Shown here: piece after piece, positions 6,798 through 14,052 of the stretch | Numbering within the stretch: the first letter of the stretch is position 1 | Layout: every line of letters begins with the position of its first letter | From: Promethearchaeia archaeon | Lineage (GTDB): Archaea > Asgardarchaeota > Lokiarchaeia > Sigyniarchaeales > SOKP01 | Length of the DNA: 15,881 nt | NCBI GenBank assembly: GCA_029856445.1 | Contig: JAHQWY010000047.1 | Span: forward strand, 1 to 15,881 | Direction of reading: 5' to 3' | Notes under the pieces: model-generated | The model's database searches: none | Told to the model about the DNA's origin: nothing | Seen by the model: only the letters and a program-made list of their open reading frames with translations | Made by a program: the position numbers and the translations under genes

Positions 6798-7171
6798 GTA
6801 ATTTTGCTACCACAATTTGGACAGAATTTTATGCCAGGTTCTAATTTTTCTCCACATAATGCGCAAAAATTTGGAAGTTCTCCTTGAATTTCCTCAGATA
6901 TGTTTCCTGGTCTAGGAGATACTGTAGATTGAGTCTGCATTCGAGGTTGATATGTATATGATTGCTGAGATGGTGGGATTGAAATCTGAGTACCGCAATG
7001 TACACACCTATCTTCTTTTCTACCATAATACACTGCGAGGTAGATAATTAAACCGATTCCTGCTGTAAAAATCAATAACATTATTGCTAAACACGTATCA
7101 AAATCTTTACGCATTAAAAGAACATTCTGGTTACATCTTGGACAAAATCCTGTGGGATTACTAGCGTGCAT
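6788..7171 (-). CDS. LITAF-like membrane zinc-ribbon protein, copy 2
   Basis: A 127-residue paralogue of the gene downstream. Knuckle C10-x2-C13, hydrophobic hairpin about 27-49 with the turn TAGIG, knuckle C56-x2-C59, then a Q/S/P-rich linker and a C-terminal zinc ribbon C103-x2-C106 / C117-x2-C120. Shared between the two copies are CNxNV after the first knuckle, LAI, IFTxGIGL, IYxAVY and RCxHC; the linkers do not align, so selection is on the split knuckle and the C-terminal ribbon. Knuckle spacing (42 residues here, 43 in copy 1) is close to that of LITAF. ATG 7171 has an A/T-rich box about 26 nt upstream and no Shine-Dalgarno. Its upstream gap is shared with the divergent thymidylate kinase. 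Function unknown. Confidence 0.75.
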   Translation of the reverse strand: MHASNPTGFCPRCNQNVLLMRKDFDTCLAIMLLIFTAGIGLIIYLAVYYGRKEDRCVHCGTQISIPPSQQSYTYQPRMQTQSTVSPRPGNISEEIQGELPNFCALCGEKLEPGIKFCPNCGSKITGE

Positions 7172-7303
7172 TTTAAAATGTTAAATTTTTTTCCTTAGAT
7201 AATATTTAATCTTTTTAATCTTTTTGGAACTAGACTATAATCTAATGATTGTACAATGTCTTATTTTGTTAAAAATTTAATAATTTAAGTTGATTAAGAT
7301 TAT

Positions 7304-7325
7304 AACCAATAAGTCCTTATTGATT
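7304..7325. repeat. Imperfect inverted repeat in divergent promoter region
   Basis: AACCAATAAG and CTTATTGATT form 10-base arms with one mismatch around a TC centre. They lie in the 210-nt gap between divergent genes, just upstream of the TATA-like box of the thymidylate kinase gene. It could be an operator, but such repeats also occur by chance in AT-rich DNA. Nothing else in this gap stands out except the box at 7341-7354. Confidence 0.35.
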
Positions 7326-7340
7326 ATTTAATTACTAGAT

Positions 7341-7354
7341 TCATATAAAATATC
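7341..7354 (+). promoter_or_regulatory. TATA-like box upstream of thymidylate kinase
   Basis: TCATATAAAATATC is centred near 7348, about 34 nt before the TTG start at 7382, which would give a leader of a few bases. No Shine-Dalgarno is visible. Confidence 0.4.
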
Positions 7355-7381
7355 AATAAAAACTAGTTATTTGAGATTATT

Positions 7382-7984
7382 TTGACACATAAATCTCTTT
7401 TTATTGTTTTAGATGGGATTGATGGGTGTGGTAGTACCACCCATAGTCAATTACTTGCAGCTTTTTTGGAGCACAAGAAGCATTTTAAGGTTCACCTCAC
7501 CTATGAACCTTCTAAAAGTGAAATAGGTAAAATATTGAGGAAATTTTTGAAAAATAAAGAAATCCCCCCAACTACTGATGCGTTATTATTTGCTGCAGAT
7601 AGAGATCTCCATTATCATAACGAAATAAAGAAAAAACTTGATGATGGATTCATTGTCATATCTGATCGTTATATAGAATCATCTATCATATATCAATCTA
7701 TTCAATCTGATAAGATCTCCATTGAATGGATAAAAGAGTTGAATAAGTTCATAGGTTATCCTGATTTAACAATAATCTTAGATATTGAACCTAAAATTGC
7801 CTTAGCTAGAAAAAATGAAAAGTATTTAGAGAAATTTGAAGACACTTCTTTTTTAGATAAGGTGAGAAAGCTTTATCTATCTCGAGCCATAAACGAAGGA
7901 TATCATGTAATTAACTCTGATGATATCATCGAATATGTTCAAGAAAAGATACAAAAAACAGTTTTAAATATGTTAAACTCGTAA
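7382..7984 (+). CDS. tmk: Thymidylate kinase (dTMP kinase), P-loop without lysine
   Basis: Phosphorylates dTMP to dTDP. The 200-residue length and the motifs fit: LDGIDG at the N terminus, TYEPS (dTMP-binding glutamate/proline loop), LLFAADRDLH, SDRYIESSIIYQS (the DR motif) and DLTIILDIEPKIALAR, then a FEDTSFLDKVRKLYL helix. The P-loop reads GIDGCGSTT, whereas the family has GxDGxGK[ST]T: the catalytic lysine position is serine. All else looks intact, so the protein may use another lysine or arginine, or be altered in activity. The start is TTG 7382; ATG is absent before the P-loop. A TATA-like box lies just upstream. It stands divergent to the zinc-ribbon pair and 158 nt before the M28 peptidase. 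Confidence 0.85.
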   Translation: MTHKSLFIVLDGIDGCGSTTHSQLLAAFLEHKKHFKVHLTYEPSKSEIGKILRKFLKNKEIPPTTDALLFAADRDLHYHNEIKKKLDDGFIVISDRYIESSIIYQSIQSDKISIEWIKELNKFIGYPDLTIILDIEPKIALARKNEKYLEKFEDTSFLDKVRKLYLSRAINEGYHVINSDDIIEYVQEKIQKTVLNMLNS

Positions 7985-8142
7985 AATTAAAATTTAAAAT
8001 GATAAAACATAAATTATTCTTGTTATTTTAAAAAATTGGCTGAATTTTAACAGAATTTGTATTTTTATTTCAATGAATATAGAAGAAGAGGTTTACTAAT
8101 AAACTGTCGATTAACGTAAATAGGCTATATGACTATGTTAAG

Positions 8143-9363
8143 ATGTTTAATTTTCCTCGTTTAGCGGGTACTGAGGGAGAAAAAGCAGCAGTAGATCTTA
8201 CTGTTGATGTATTTAGAGAAATTGGTTTTGAAAATTCTCAAATAAAAAAAGAACATTTTGAATTCTCTGATTTTTACTCAACTACATTGATAAAACTTAT
8301 TATGGTGATTAACTTAACTTTCTCGTTATTTATTCTAATGTTTGTTTATGTTGATTTATTTCTATCACTATTTGTTATTGGAACTGGAATTGTTTTAATT
8401 CTACTAATTGTTAAAGGACTGAGACATCCGGAAACTCCGGGTTTCTGGGGGGAGTATTATGGTAATATGCACTCAGCTACAAATGTATTTGTAAAAATTC
8501 CCGCAAATAAATTACCTACTACGAAAGCAGGGAATATTATTATATCTGCTCATTTAGATTCTAAATCACAAACATTTAAAACATCCTGGAGAGTAGTCTT
8601 ATATCGAATTTGGCTTTATAGTGGGATATTTCTTGGGAGTTTTTTAATTGCCTTATTTATTAGGACATATTCACCTCTGAAATTAAATTTAATTGTGGTT
8701 GGGACAGGAATATGGATATCTACGATTTTAATTTCTATGTCCAACATCTTTTTATTGTTCCAAAATACACAAAATGAATCTCCAGGTGCTTTAGATAATG
8801 CTTCTGGTATGGCAATTGTTTTTGTCTTAAGTAATTACTTTAAAGATAATCCTCTTGAAAACTTTAATTTGTGGTTCTGTCAATTTTCGGCAGAAGAATT
8901 AGGAACCATGGGATCCCGGATATTTGTAAATAATCATGAAGAACAATTTATAAAAGGTAGGACCTTTCATTTTAATTTAGATATGATATCATGCGCAGGA
9001 AATTCGAGAAATAGAGTAGAATATTTAGAGTCATACGGCGTCTTGCCAAGAAAAAAAATTGCTCCTTTACTTAGTAAATATTTAGAAAATTCGGCAATTG
9101 AAGAGGGGGTTAATGTTAAAGGATTTCATTTGTCTGTTGGAGCACATACGGATTCTGTTCCGTTTCATCTAAGAGGATATGATTCTGTTGATATCGTAAC
9201 CAGAGCTGCCGGAAAATATACCCACAATAAAAATGATACTTTAGATAAAGTAGACTCGAAAGTTTTATTAGAAGCTGCTTTAATAACCCGGCAATCTATA
9301 TTAATGATTGATAATGATTATGAACTATTATGTGAAAAAAAAGAATTATTTTGTGAGGTATGA
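8143..9363 (+). CDS. M28-family zinc metallopeptidase with membrane insertions; N-terminal frame disrupted
   Basis: A 406-residue M28 (aminopeptidase-like) protein. The metal set is complete: H137 (SAHLDS), D218 (ALDN), E252 with catalytic E251 (AEELG), D280 (NLDM) and H361 (YTHN). Two hydrophobic blocks, about 49-92 and 150-208, would put it in a membrane, the second lying between H137 and D218 of the catalytic domain. ATG 8143 is the only canonical start in frame, but the frame upstream also codes sensibly (LYDYVK before MFNFPRLAGTEGE) back to a stop at 8080. ATG 8073 in another frame joins it smoothly if one T near 8097 is skipped. The gene is therefore either frameshifted in the sequence or starts at 8143. 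Its TGA overlaps the leuC ATG (ATGA). Confidence 0.8.
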   Translation: MFNFPRLAGTEGEKAAVDLTVDVFREIGFENSQIKKEHFEFSDFYSTTLIKLIMVINLTFSLFILMFVYVDLFLSLFVIGTGIVLILLIVKGLRHPETPGFWGEYYGNMHSATNVFVKIPANKLPTTKAGNIIISAHLDSKSQTFKTSWRVVLYRIWLYSGIFLGSFLIALFIRTYSPLKLNLIVVGTGIWISTILISMSNIFLLFQNTQNESPGALDNASGMAIVFVLSNYFKDNPLENFNLWFCQFSAEELGTMGSRIFVNNHEEQFIKGRTFHFNLDMISCAGNSRNRVEYLESYGVLPRKKIAPLLSKYLENSAIEEGVNVKGFHLSVGAHTDSVPFHLRGYDSVDIVTRAAGKYTHNKNDTLDKVDSKVLLEAALITRQSILMIDNDYELLCEKKELFCEV

Positions 9364-10622
9364 TGTCAAATACTATTGCTGAAAAAATATTGTTAGACCA
9401 TTCAAATCTTAAAGATGTGATTCCAGGTCAATTTATTGAATGTGAAATCGATTTGATAATGGTTCATGAGCAATTAGGAGGAAGAATTCACAAGGAGTAT
9501 GAAAAATTAGAGATAGATTATGTATGGGATCCAAATAAAATTTTTTTTATCCTGGACCATTGGGTTCCTGCTCCTACTATTTCTGCGGCAGAAATGCATC
9601 AAGACTGTAGGACATTTGCTAAAAAATATAAATTCATACATAATATTGGGATGAATAAAGGAATTTGTCACCAAGTTCTACCAGAAATGGGTTTTTCTAG
9701 ACCTGGAATGCTAATAGTGGGTTCCGATAGCCATACAACCACATATGGGGCATTTAATTGTTTATCTACTGGCATTGGAGCTACTGATGTATCAGTCGTC
9801 TTCGCAACAGGAAATCTATGGTTTAAAGTACCAGAATCTTTTAAAATAATCCTTGAAGGTCTATTAAATAAAGGTACAATGTCGAAAGATTTTATATTAC
9901 AATTAATCGGTGATTTAACAACTAAAGGTGCAATTTATAAATCATTAGAGTTTCATGGTGATGGTATAAAGGGCCTTTCTATTGATGGAAGGATGACCAT
10001 CACTAATATGGTAGTTGAAGCGGGAGCAAAATTTGGAGTATTTTTACCTGATGATAGATTAACAAAGTGGTTAAAAGAAAGAACAAGCACTCCCTATAAA
10101 TATGTATATCCTGATGAGGGGGCGGTTTATGAAAAGGAATTCAACTATCATCTATCAGAAATTACTCCTGTTGTAGCAAAACCTTCAAGTCCAGGCAATA
10201 TAGCCCAAGTAGAGGAAGTAGAAGGAGTTGAAATTGATCAAGCATTTATAGGTAGTTGTACTAATGGAAGAATGGAAGATTTCCGTATGGCTGCTAAAAT
10301 TCTCAAAGGAAATAAGATTAATTCCAAAACACGACTAATTATAATTCCCGCTTCTATGGAGATCTACAGAGAAGCTTTAAAGGAAGGATTGATTGAAATT
10401 TTTTTAAACGCTGGAGCGATAGTTGGCAATTCTACATGCGGTCCTTGTGTAGGTGGTCATATGGGTGTCTTAGGACCTGATGAAATTTGTATAAGTAGTT
10501 CAAATCGTAATTTTGTGGGGAGAATGGGGGCACCTAGCGCTCAAATATACTTGGCTTCTCCAGCGACGGTCGCAGCTTCTTCTATAAATGGAAAAATTAC
10601 AGATCCAAGGGGGTTATTGTAA
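9360..10622 (+). CDS. leuC: 3-isopropylmalate/homoaconitate dehydratase large subunit
   Basis: The large Fe-S subunit of the LeuC/AksD branch of the aconitase family; it isomerises 2-isopropylmalate to 3-isopropylmalate in leucine synthesis, or acts on a homocitrate-like substrate. At 420 residues it is the archaeal two-subunit length. The [4Fe-4S] ligands are C300 (GSCTNG), C360 and C363 (NSTCGPCVGG). Substrate-side motifs GSDSHTTTYGAF, ATGNLWFKVP, MTITNMVVEAGAK and ASPATVAASSINGKI are present. It starts ATG 9360 (ATGATG), overlapping the M28 stop by four bases, and its TAA directly abuts the leuD start. No leuA or leuB is in the window, so leucine versus another 2-oxoacid pathway cannot be settled here. 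Confidence 0.9.
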   Translation: MMSNTIAEKILLDHSNLKDVIPGQFIECEIDLIMVHEQLGGRIHKEYEKLEIDYVWDPNKIFFILDHWVPAPTISAAEMHQDCRTFAKKYKFIHNIGMNKGICHQVLPEMGFSRPGMLIVGSDSHTTTYGAFNCLSTGIGATDVSVVFATGNLWFKVPESFKIILEGLLNKGTMSKDFILQLIGDLTTKGAIYKSLEFHGDGIKGLSIDGRMTITNMVVEAGAKFGVFLPDDRLTKWLKERTSTPYKYVYPDEGAVYEKEFNYHLSEITPVVAKPSSPGNIAQVEEVEGVEIDQAFIGSCTNGRMEDFRMAAKILKGNKINSKTRLIIIPASMEIYREALKEGLIEIFLNAGAIVGNSTCGPCVGGHMGVLGPDEICISSSNRNFVGRMGAPSAQIYLASPATVAASSINGKITDPRGLL

Positions 10623-11123
10623 TTGATTAATAAAATCGAAGGTTATACATATATTTTAGTAAATGATATCAACACAGATGATATCGTTCCAAGTAATGCA
10701 TTAACCCTAAGAGATACTTCTGAAATGGCTAAACATACGCTCAGATACCTTCATCCAAACTTTATAGAAATGGTAAAAAAGAATAATATAATTATTGCGG
10801 GTGAAAATTTTGGTACAGGTAGTTCCAGGGAAGAAGCTGTCAATGTATTTAAGATCCTTGGAGTAAAAGCGATTATTGCAAAAACTTTTGCTCGAATTTA
10901 TTTTAGAAATTTGATTAACCTAGGAATCCCAGGAATTCAATTAAATTGGAATGAAACAGATTTCTCTCATGGGGATCATTTGGAGATTGCCTTGAATAAA
11001 GGTATTATTTTCAACAAGACGAAAAATAAGGAAGTAAGTTTTAAGAAATTACCTGATTTCCTTACAAAAATATTAGAAGATGAAGGTATTTTAAATCAGT
11101 TAAAGAAGAAATTATTCAAATAA
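10623..11123 (+). CDS. leuD: 3-isopropylmalate/homoaconitate dehydratase small subunit
   Basis: The swivelling small subunit that completes the active site of LeuC. At 166 residues it has the archaeal length. Motifs: NDINTDDIVPSNALTL (14-29; the NxDTD-type segment), GENFGTGSSREEAV (60-73, with the substrate-binding serine and arginine), and ITP-like GIIAKTFARIYFRNLINLGIP. The start is TTG 10623, which abuts the leuC stop with no spacer, so coupled translation is likely; no ATG is available. The substrate-selecting loop after the first motif reads ALTLRD where many isopropylmalate isomerases and homoaconitases have YLxx, so specificity is not clear. It ends 5 nt from the convergent HD-domain gene. 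Confidence 0.9.
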   Translation: MINKIEGYTYILVNDINTDDIVPSNALTLRDTSEMAKHTLRYLHPNFIEMVKKNNIIIAGENFGTGSSREEAVNVFKILGVKAIIAKTFARIYFRNLINLGIPGIQLNWNETDFSHGDHLEIALNKGIIFNKTKNKEVSFKKLPDFLTKILEDEGILNQLKKKLFK

Positions 11124-11128
11124 TATAT

Positions 11129-11665
11129 TTACATGTAACTTTCTATTTCTTTTTGGATTTTTCTAATACGTTCCCTGGACTTCAATAAAATCTGACTTCT
11201 CCCATACTTTTGAAACCACCGATTAAATCTCTCTTTTATTGTAACCTCCCTAGTTCCAGCCATATGTTTATCTGCTAAACATATTATCTTTTCTTCTAAT
11301 GAAACTGGTAAATAATTTTTTTCTGGCAGACCAAGTCTCTTTGCATCTTCTATATCTAAACCTCCCAAAATATGAGTTTCACAAATTTTTGCTAGTTTAT
11401 CAGAAAACCCTCTTTCTCTTAAAATTTTTCCCCCAATTAAAGCATGACTGAAACCATGTGTTTTTGTTCTTCCAATATCATGCAGAAGTGCGCCAATTTC
11501 AATTAGATTTTTATCTACTTTAACCTTTGTTATTTTGTTTGCTATTTCCATAGCTTTATCTGCTACCTTTTCAGAATGGCGTCTAACTGAAAGCGGTATT
11601 TTTAACTCTTTTAGTAGATCGATTGCGAATTCACGATCTGGTAAAATTTCTTCTTTCTTAGCCAT
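11129..11665 (-). CDS. HD-domain phosphohydrolase-like protein
   Basis: A 178-residue HD-superfamily protein. The metal-binding set is complete: H30, H62-D63 (LLHDIGR), H74 (FSHA), H98 (ETHILGG) and D132 (LADKH). It looks like the archaeal HDIG-type family of uncharacterised proteins (TIGR00295-like); substrates could be a nucleotide or a cyclic nucleotide, and the sequence does not decide. The C-terminal third is basic and helical (RFNRWFQKYGRSQILLKSRERI). ATG 11665 has a TTTAAATTTT box at 11691-11700, about 26-30 nt upstream, suggesting a leaderless start. It ends 5 nt from leuD on the opposite strand. Confidence 0.85.
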   Translation of the reverse strand: MAKKEEILPDREFAIDLLKELKIPLSVRRHSEKVADKAMEIANKITKVKVDKNLIEIGALLHDIGRTKTHGFSHALIGGKILRERGFSDKLAKICETHILGGLDIEDAKRLGLPEKNYLPVSLEEKIICLADKHMAGTREVTIKERFNRWFQKYGRSQILLKSRERIRKIQKEIESYM

Positions 11666-11688
11666 TATTTTTTATAATTAATTAAACA

Positions 11689-11700
11689 ACTTTAAATTTT
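11689..11700 (-). promoter_or_regulatory. TATA-like box upstream of the HD-domain gene
   Basis: On the minus strand an AAAATTTAAAG stretch is centred about 29 nt before ATG 11665. Fits archaeal leaderless transcription; AT-rich background weakens the call. The rest of the 170-nt gap up to 11835 shows no recognisable feature. Confidence 0.35.
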
Positions 11701-11835
11701 AGGTAGTAACAAATATTAACATTTCAATAAATACTGTCCCTAATTGATAATCTGTGATCATATACAAATAGAGAATAAAAATTTCCTCCAGAACAGTTTA
11801 TAAAAGAGTAATATTGATTTTCAAATAAGTAACCC

Positions 11836-12324
11836 CTAATAGAATTCCTCATAAGGACCAGTAATTAATCCCCCGATCGACCCTCCTATAAATGCACCTA
11901 CCAGAGCACTAATAATTCCACCTAAAGTTTCAGATAATTGTGTTCCTTGGAATAGTGCCATTAAATCCTCACCAGAAATTATACTAAAAATTATCCATAA
12001 TAATATATCAATAACTACGACTAACAATGCTGCTGTAATTCCTCTTTTAAAACCTTTAGAGATAATTCCAGCTAATAATCCTATAAAAATCCATGCTAAC
12101 AGTTCTTTGGCAAAGAAACCAAGAACTGTAGGGCTACTAGTGAAGAATGAAATCATGTCAAAATCAAAATTTGCCCCTACTAATAAAGAAGCAGCTTTTA
12201 TAGGATTAGTTCCGATATTTTGCTTGATAAGAGCAGCGATACCTGTCATGTTAAAGAAAAAAACTGTAAAAAAACTAAGGATGATGCCAGCAATGATTCC
12301 AAGTACTAGTCGGTAAGTTGCCAT
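11836..12324 (-). CDS. Small polytopic membrane protein, function unknown
   Basis: A 162-residue protein with about four membrane helices: near 5-24, 67-90, 95-117 and 134-156. The last is glycine-rich (GAFIGGSIGGLITG), a pattern that packs helices tightly. The loop between the first and second helices (25-66) is polar and includes NFDFDM. No family is recognisable; small glycine-rich four-helix membrane proteins occur in many archaea as uncharacterised families. ATG 12324 has a AAATTTAAAAC box at about 12344-12354, 26 nt upstream. It stands divergent to the uS2 gene across a 231-nt gap. Confidence 0.7.
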   Translation of the reverse strand: MATYRLVLGIIAGIILSFFTVFFFNMTGIAALIKQNIGTNPIKAASLLVGANFDFDMISFFTSSPTVLGFFAKELLAWIFIGLLAGIISKGFKRGITAALLVVVIDILLWIIFSIISGEDLMALFQGTQLSETLGGIISALVGAFIGGSIGGLITGPYEEFY

Positions 12325-12342
12325 AGTTCAAACCGAATTACA

Positions 12343-12354
12343 GTTTTAAATTTA
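12343..12354 (-). promoter_or_regulatory. TATA-like box for the membrane-protein gene
   Basis: AAATTTAAAAC on the minus strand, centred about 26 nt before ATG 12324, the archaeal distance for a leaderless start. Confidence 0.4.
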
Positions 12355-12506
12355 TCCTAGAGTATAAAATAATAAAGTAGTACAATAATTTAAATTTTAA
12401 ACTATATTAATATTTTAGTTCTGAATTATTTAGAAAGTATCTCTTAATAAAATATTAAAGTTATAATGTATTCAATTAAACATACATAACTTTTTGAAAA
12501 TTTTGG

Positions 12507-12542
12507 TATCGATCGATAGAATCAATAAAAATATAAAATAAA
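12507..12542 (+). promoter_or_regulatory. uS2 promoter region: palindrome plus TATA-like box
   Basis: A perfect 12-base palindrome TATCGATCGATA (12507-12518) is followed by a TATA-like AAAAATATAAAATAAA at about 12528-12543, roughly 15-25 nt before the TTG start at 12556. The palindrome could be an operator, but about four such palindromes are expected by chance in a window this size. The remaining 12355-12506 stretch is AT-rich with nothing recognisable. Confidence 0.35.
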
Positions 12543-12555
12543 TAAGGCTACTATC

Positions 12556-13344
12556 TTGGCTAAAAAGAAGAAAAAGATTGAAGAAAAAAAGGTAGAAGAA
12601 CCTTTAGAAGAATTAGAAATTGACTTTGAAGAAGATTTAGATCTCGAAGAAGAACTCGAACTATTAGATACCGAAGACGTCGAAGCGGGAATTGAATTAA
12701 GAGAAGAATTAATTGATAAAGATGAGGAAAGAAAACAACTTTATTTAAGTTGCGGTATACATATTGGTACAAAATTATTAACCGGTGATGCAAAAAGATT
12801 TATTTATAGACAGACAAACTATGGATTATACGTTATTGACTTAACTAAAACAGATGAAAGATTAAATATAGCTGCGAAGTTTTTAAGTAAGTACATTGAA
12901 GAAGGGAGTGATAGAGTAATTGTTACTTCTATTAGAAGATATGGTAAAGAACCTGTCAAAAAGTTTTGCGAAGTATTAGGGTGTAAAGCTGTGATAAACC
13001 GATTTATACCTGGAAGCTTAACCAATCCACTTATTGATACGTATATTAAAGACGCTAGTGTTGTGGTGATCGTCGATCCCCATGCAGATAAAGTAATTTT
13101 AAGAGAAGCGAAATTAGCTCGTATTCCTGTTGTCTCTATTTTTGATACTGATGATACTCTCAATGGCATAGATCTTGCAATTCCAGCAAACAATCGAGGT
13201 AAAAAAGCACTAGGATTAGCCTTTTGGCTCTTAGCTCGACAGATAATGTTGGAATTAGGGAAAATCGCAAGCGAAGAGGAATTCCCTTATACACTCGAAG
13301 AGTTCACCTCAAAAATAGTGCCTATATATAGACAAGAACAATAA
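12556..13344 (+). CDS. rpsB: 30S ribosomal protein uS2, archaeal type, with long acidic N-terminal extension
   Basis: uS2 of the small ribosomal subunit, archaeal/eukaryotic type. The conserved domain starts near residue 60 with YLSCGIHIGTKLLTGDAKRF, followed by FIYRQTNYGLYVIDLTKTDERL, a VIVTSIRRYG strand, GCKAVINRFIPGSLTNP and VVVIVDPHADKVILREAKLARIPVVSIFDTD. At 262 residues it is about 60 longer than a plain archaeal uS2. The extra part (residues 3-58) begins with a lysine cluster (AKKKKKIEEKK) and then is highly acidic: 27 of residues 9-58 are D or E. The start is TTG 12556; no ATG fits. It stands alone on its strand between divergent and convergent neighbours, not in a ribosomal operon. 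Confidence 0.95.
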   Translation: MAKKKKKIEEKKVEEPLEELEIDFEEDLDLEEELELLDTEDVEAGIELREELIDKDEERKQLYLSCGIHIGTKLLTGDAKRFIYRQTNYGLYVIDLTKTDERLNIAAKFLSKYIEEGSDRVIVTSIRRYGKEPVKKFCEVLGCKAVINRFIPGSLTNPLIDTYIKDASVVVIVDPHADKVILREAKLARIPVVSIFDTDDTLNGIDLAIPANNRGKKALGLAFWLLARQIMLELGKIASEEEFPYTLEEFTSKIVPIYRQEQ

Positions 13345-13371
13345 AAATCTATCAAATCTTATTTTCATTCC

Positions 13372-14046
13372 TTATTTGATACCCAATATATTAGGAAGTT
13401 CAGAGATATTACTAAGAAAATCTCTTAATTGGGACTGATTGAAAGCATTTCGGGGAGTGACTCCTGAAAGGACTGCAATAAAAGATATCCCTGCTCTTTT
13501 AGCTGTTTCTGCATCAGTAACACTATCTCCTATATAAATGACTTCCGAACGGTCCAATTTTAATTTTTTCACAGCCAACAACAAACCGAATGGATTTGGT
13601 TTGAGAGTTGATACATCTTCTCCCCCAATAATAACTTCAAAATAATTTAAAAGTCTTTCTCTCCGTAAAATGGTTTCAATTCTATACCGAAATTTCGTTG
13701 ATACAATTCCTAATTTAATTCCTTTCTCATATAATACCTGAACTACCCTTGGAGTCTCAGTAAATAACATCGTAAGATCTGCCATAACTTCATCTGCTTT
13801 TTTAATGAAAAAATGCTTAAATTTTTCAGCCTTATCAAAATGTTGCTCTCCTACTAGTTTGACTAACGTATGTTCAAGTGTAAGTCCAATCGTTTTGTTT
13901 ATCTCTTTTTCTGGTAATGATTTAAAACCAAGCTCCTGTAAAGCATAATTTACACATTCTAGAACACCTCTAGATGAATCTGCTAATGTAAAGTCAAAAT
14001 CAAATATAATTGCTTTAATTTCTTTATTTACATTTATATTTTCCAG
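13372..14046 (-). CDS. HAD-superfamily hydrolase (phosphoglycolate phosphatase-like), no canonical start
   Basis: A HAD phosphatase of about 224 residues. Motif I is FDFDFTLADSS (nucleophile D16 and acid D18 counted from a CTG at 14046); the small cap follows; motif II is in LGIVSTKFR, motif III the lysine in STLKPNP, motif IV YIGDSVTDAE. The nearest ATG (13785) would remove motif I and the cap, so it cannot be the true start. The open frame reaches back to a TAG at 14074-14076 with no ATG, GTG or TTG in it. GGGGTGAT (14060-14053) is a Shine-Dalgarno just upstream; an ATT (14049-14047) or CTG (14046-14044) would be the start. Coordinates use CTG; ATT would add one residue. The substrate is unproven; 2-phosphoglycolate or a related phosphate ester is the usual guess. 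Confidence 0.85.
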   Translation of the reverse strand: MENINVNKEIKAIIFDFDFTLADSSRGVLECVNYALQELGFKSLPEKEINKTIGLTLEHTLVKLVGEQHFDKAEKFKHFFIKKADEVMADLTMLFTETPRVVQVLYEKGIKLGIVSTKFRYRIETILRRERLLNYFEVIIGGEDVSTLKPNPFGLLLAVKKLKLDRSEVIYIGDSVTDAETAKRAGISFIAVLSGVTPRNAFNQSQLRDFLSNISELPNILGIK

Positions 14047-14052
14047 AATAAT

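Noticed and set aside
6841..7026. Minus-strand 61-codon frame
   Set aside because: Lies entirely inside zinc-ribbon copy 2 in another frame with no sensible motif.
7985..8142. Possible RNA gene in the gap before the M28 peptidase
   Set aside because: No tRNA-like T-loop or acceptor pairing seen; the second half reads as the peptidase N terminus across a likely frameshift.
12107..12316. Plus-strand 69-codon frame
   Set aside because: Antisense to the small membrane protein; no motif and no start signal.
12560..13193. Two minus-strand frames opposite uS2
   Set aside because: Antisense shadows of a clear ribosomal protein gene; leucine-rich content comes from the acidic codons on the other strand.
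13372..13785. Short HAD gene starting at ATG 13785
   Set aside because: Would lack catalytic motif I and the cap, both of which are present in frame just upstream.
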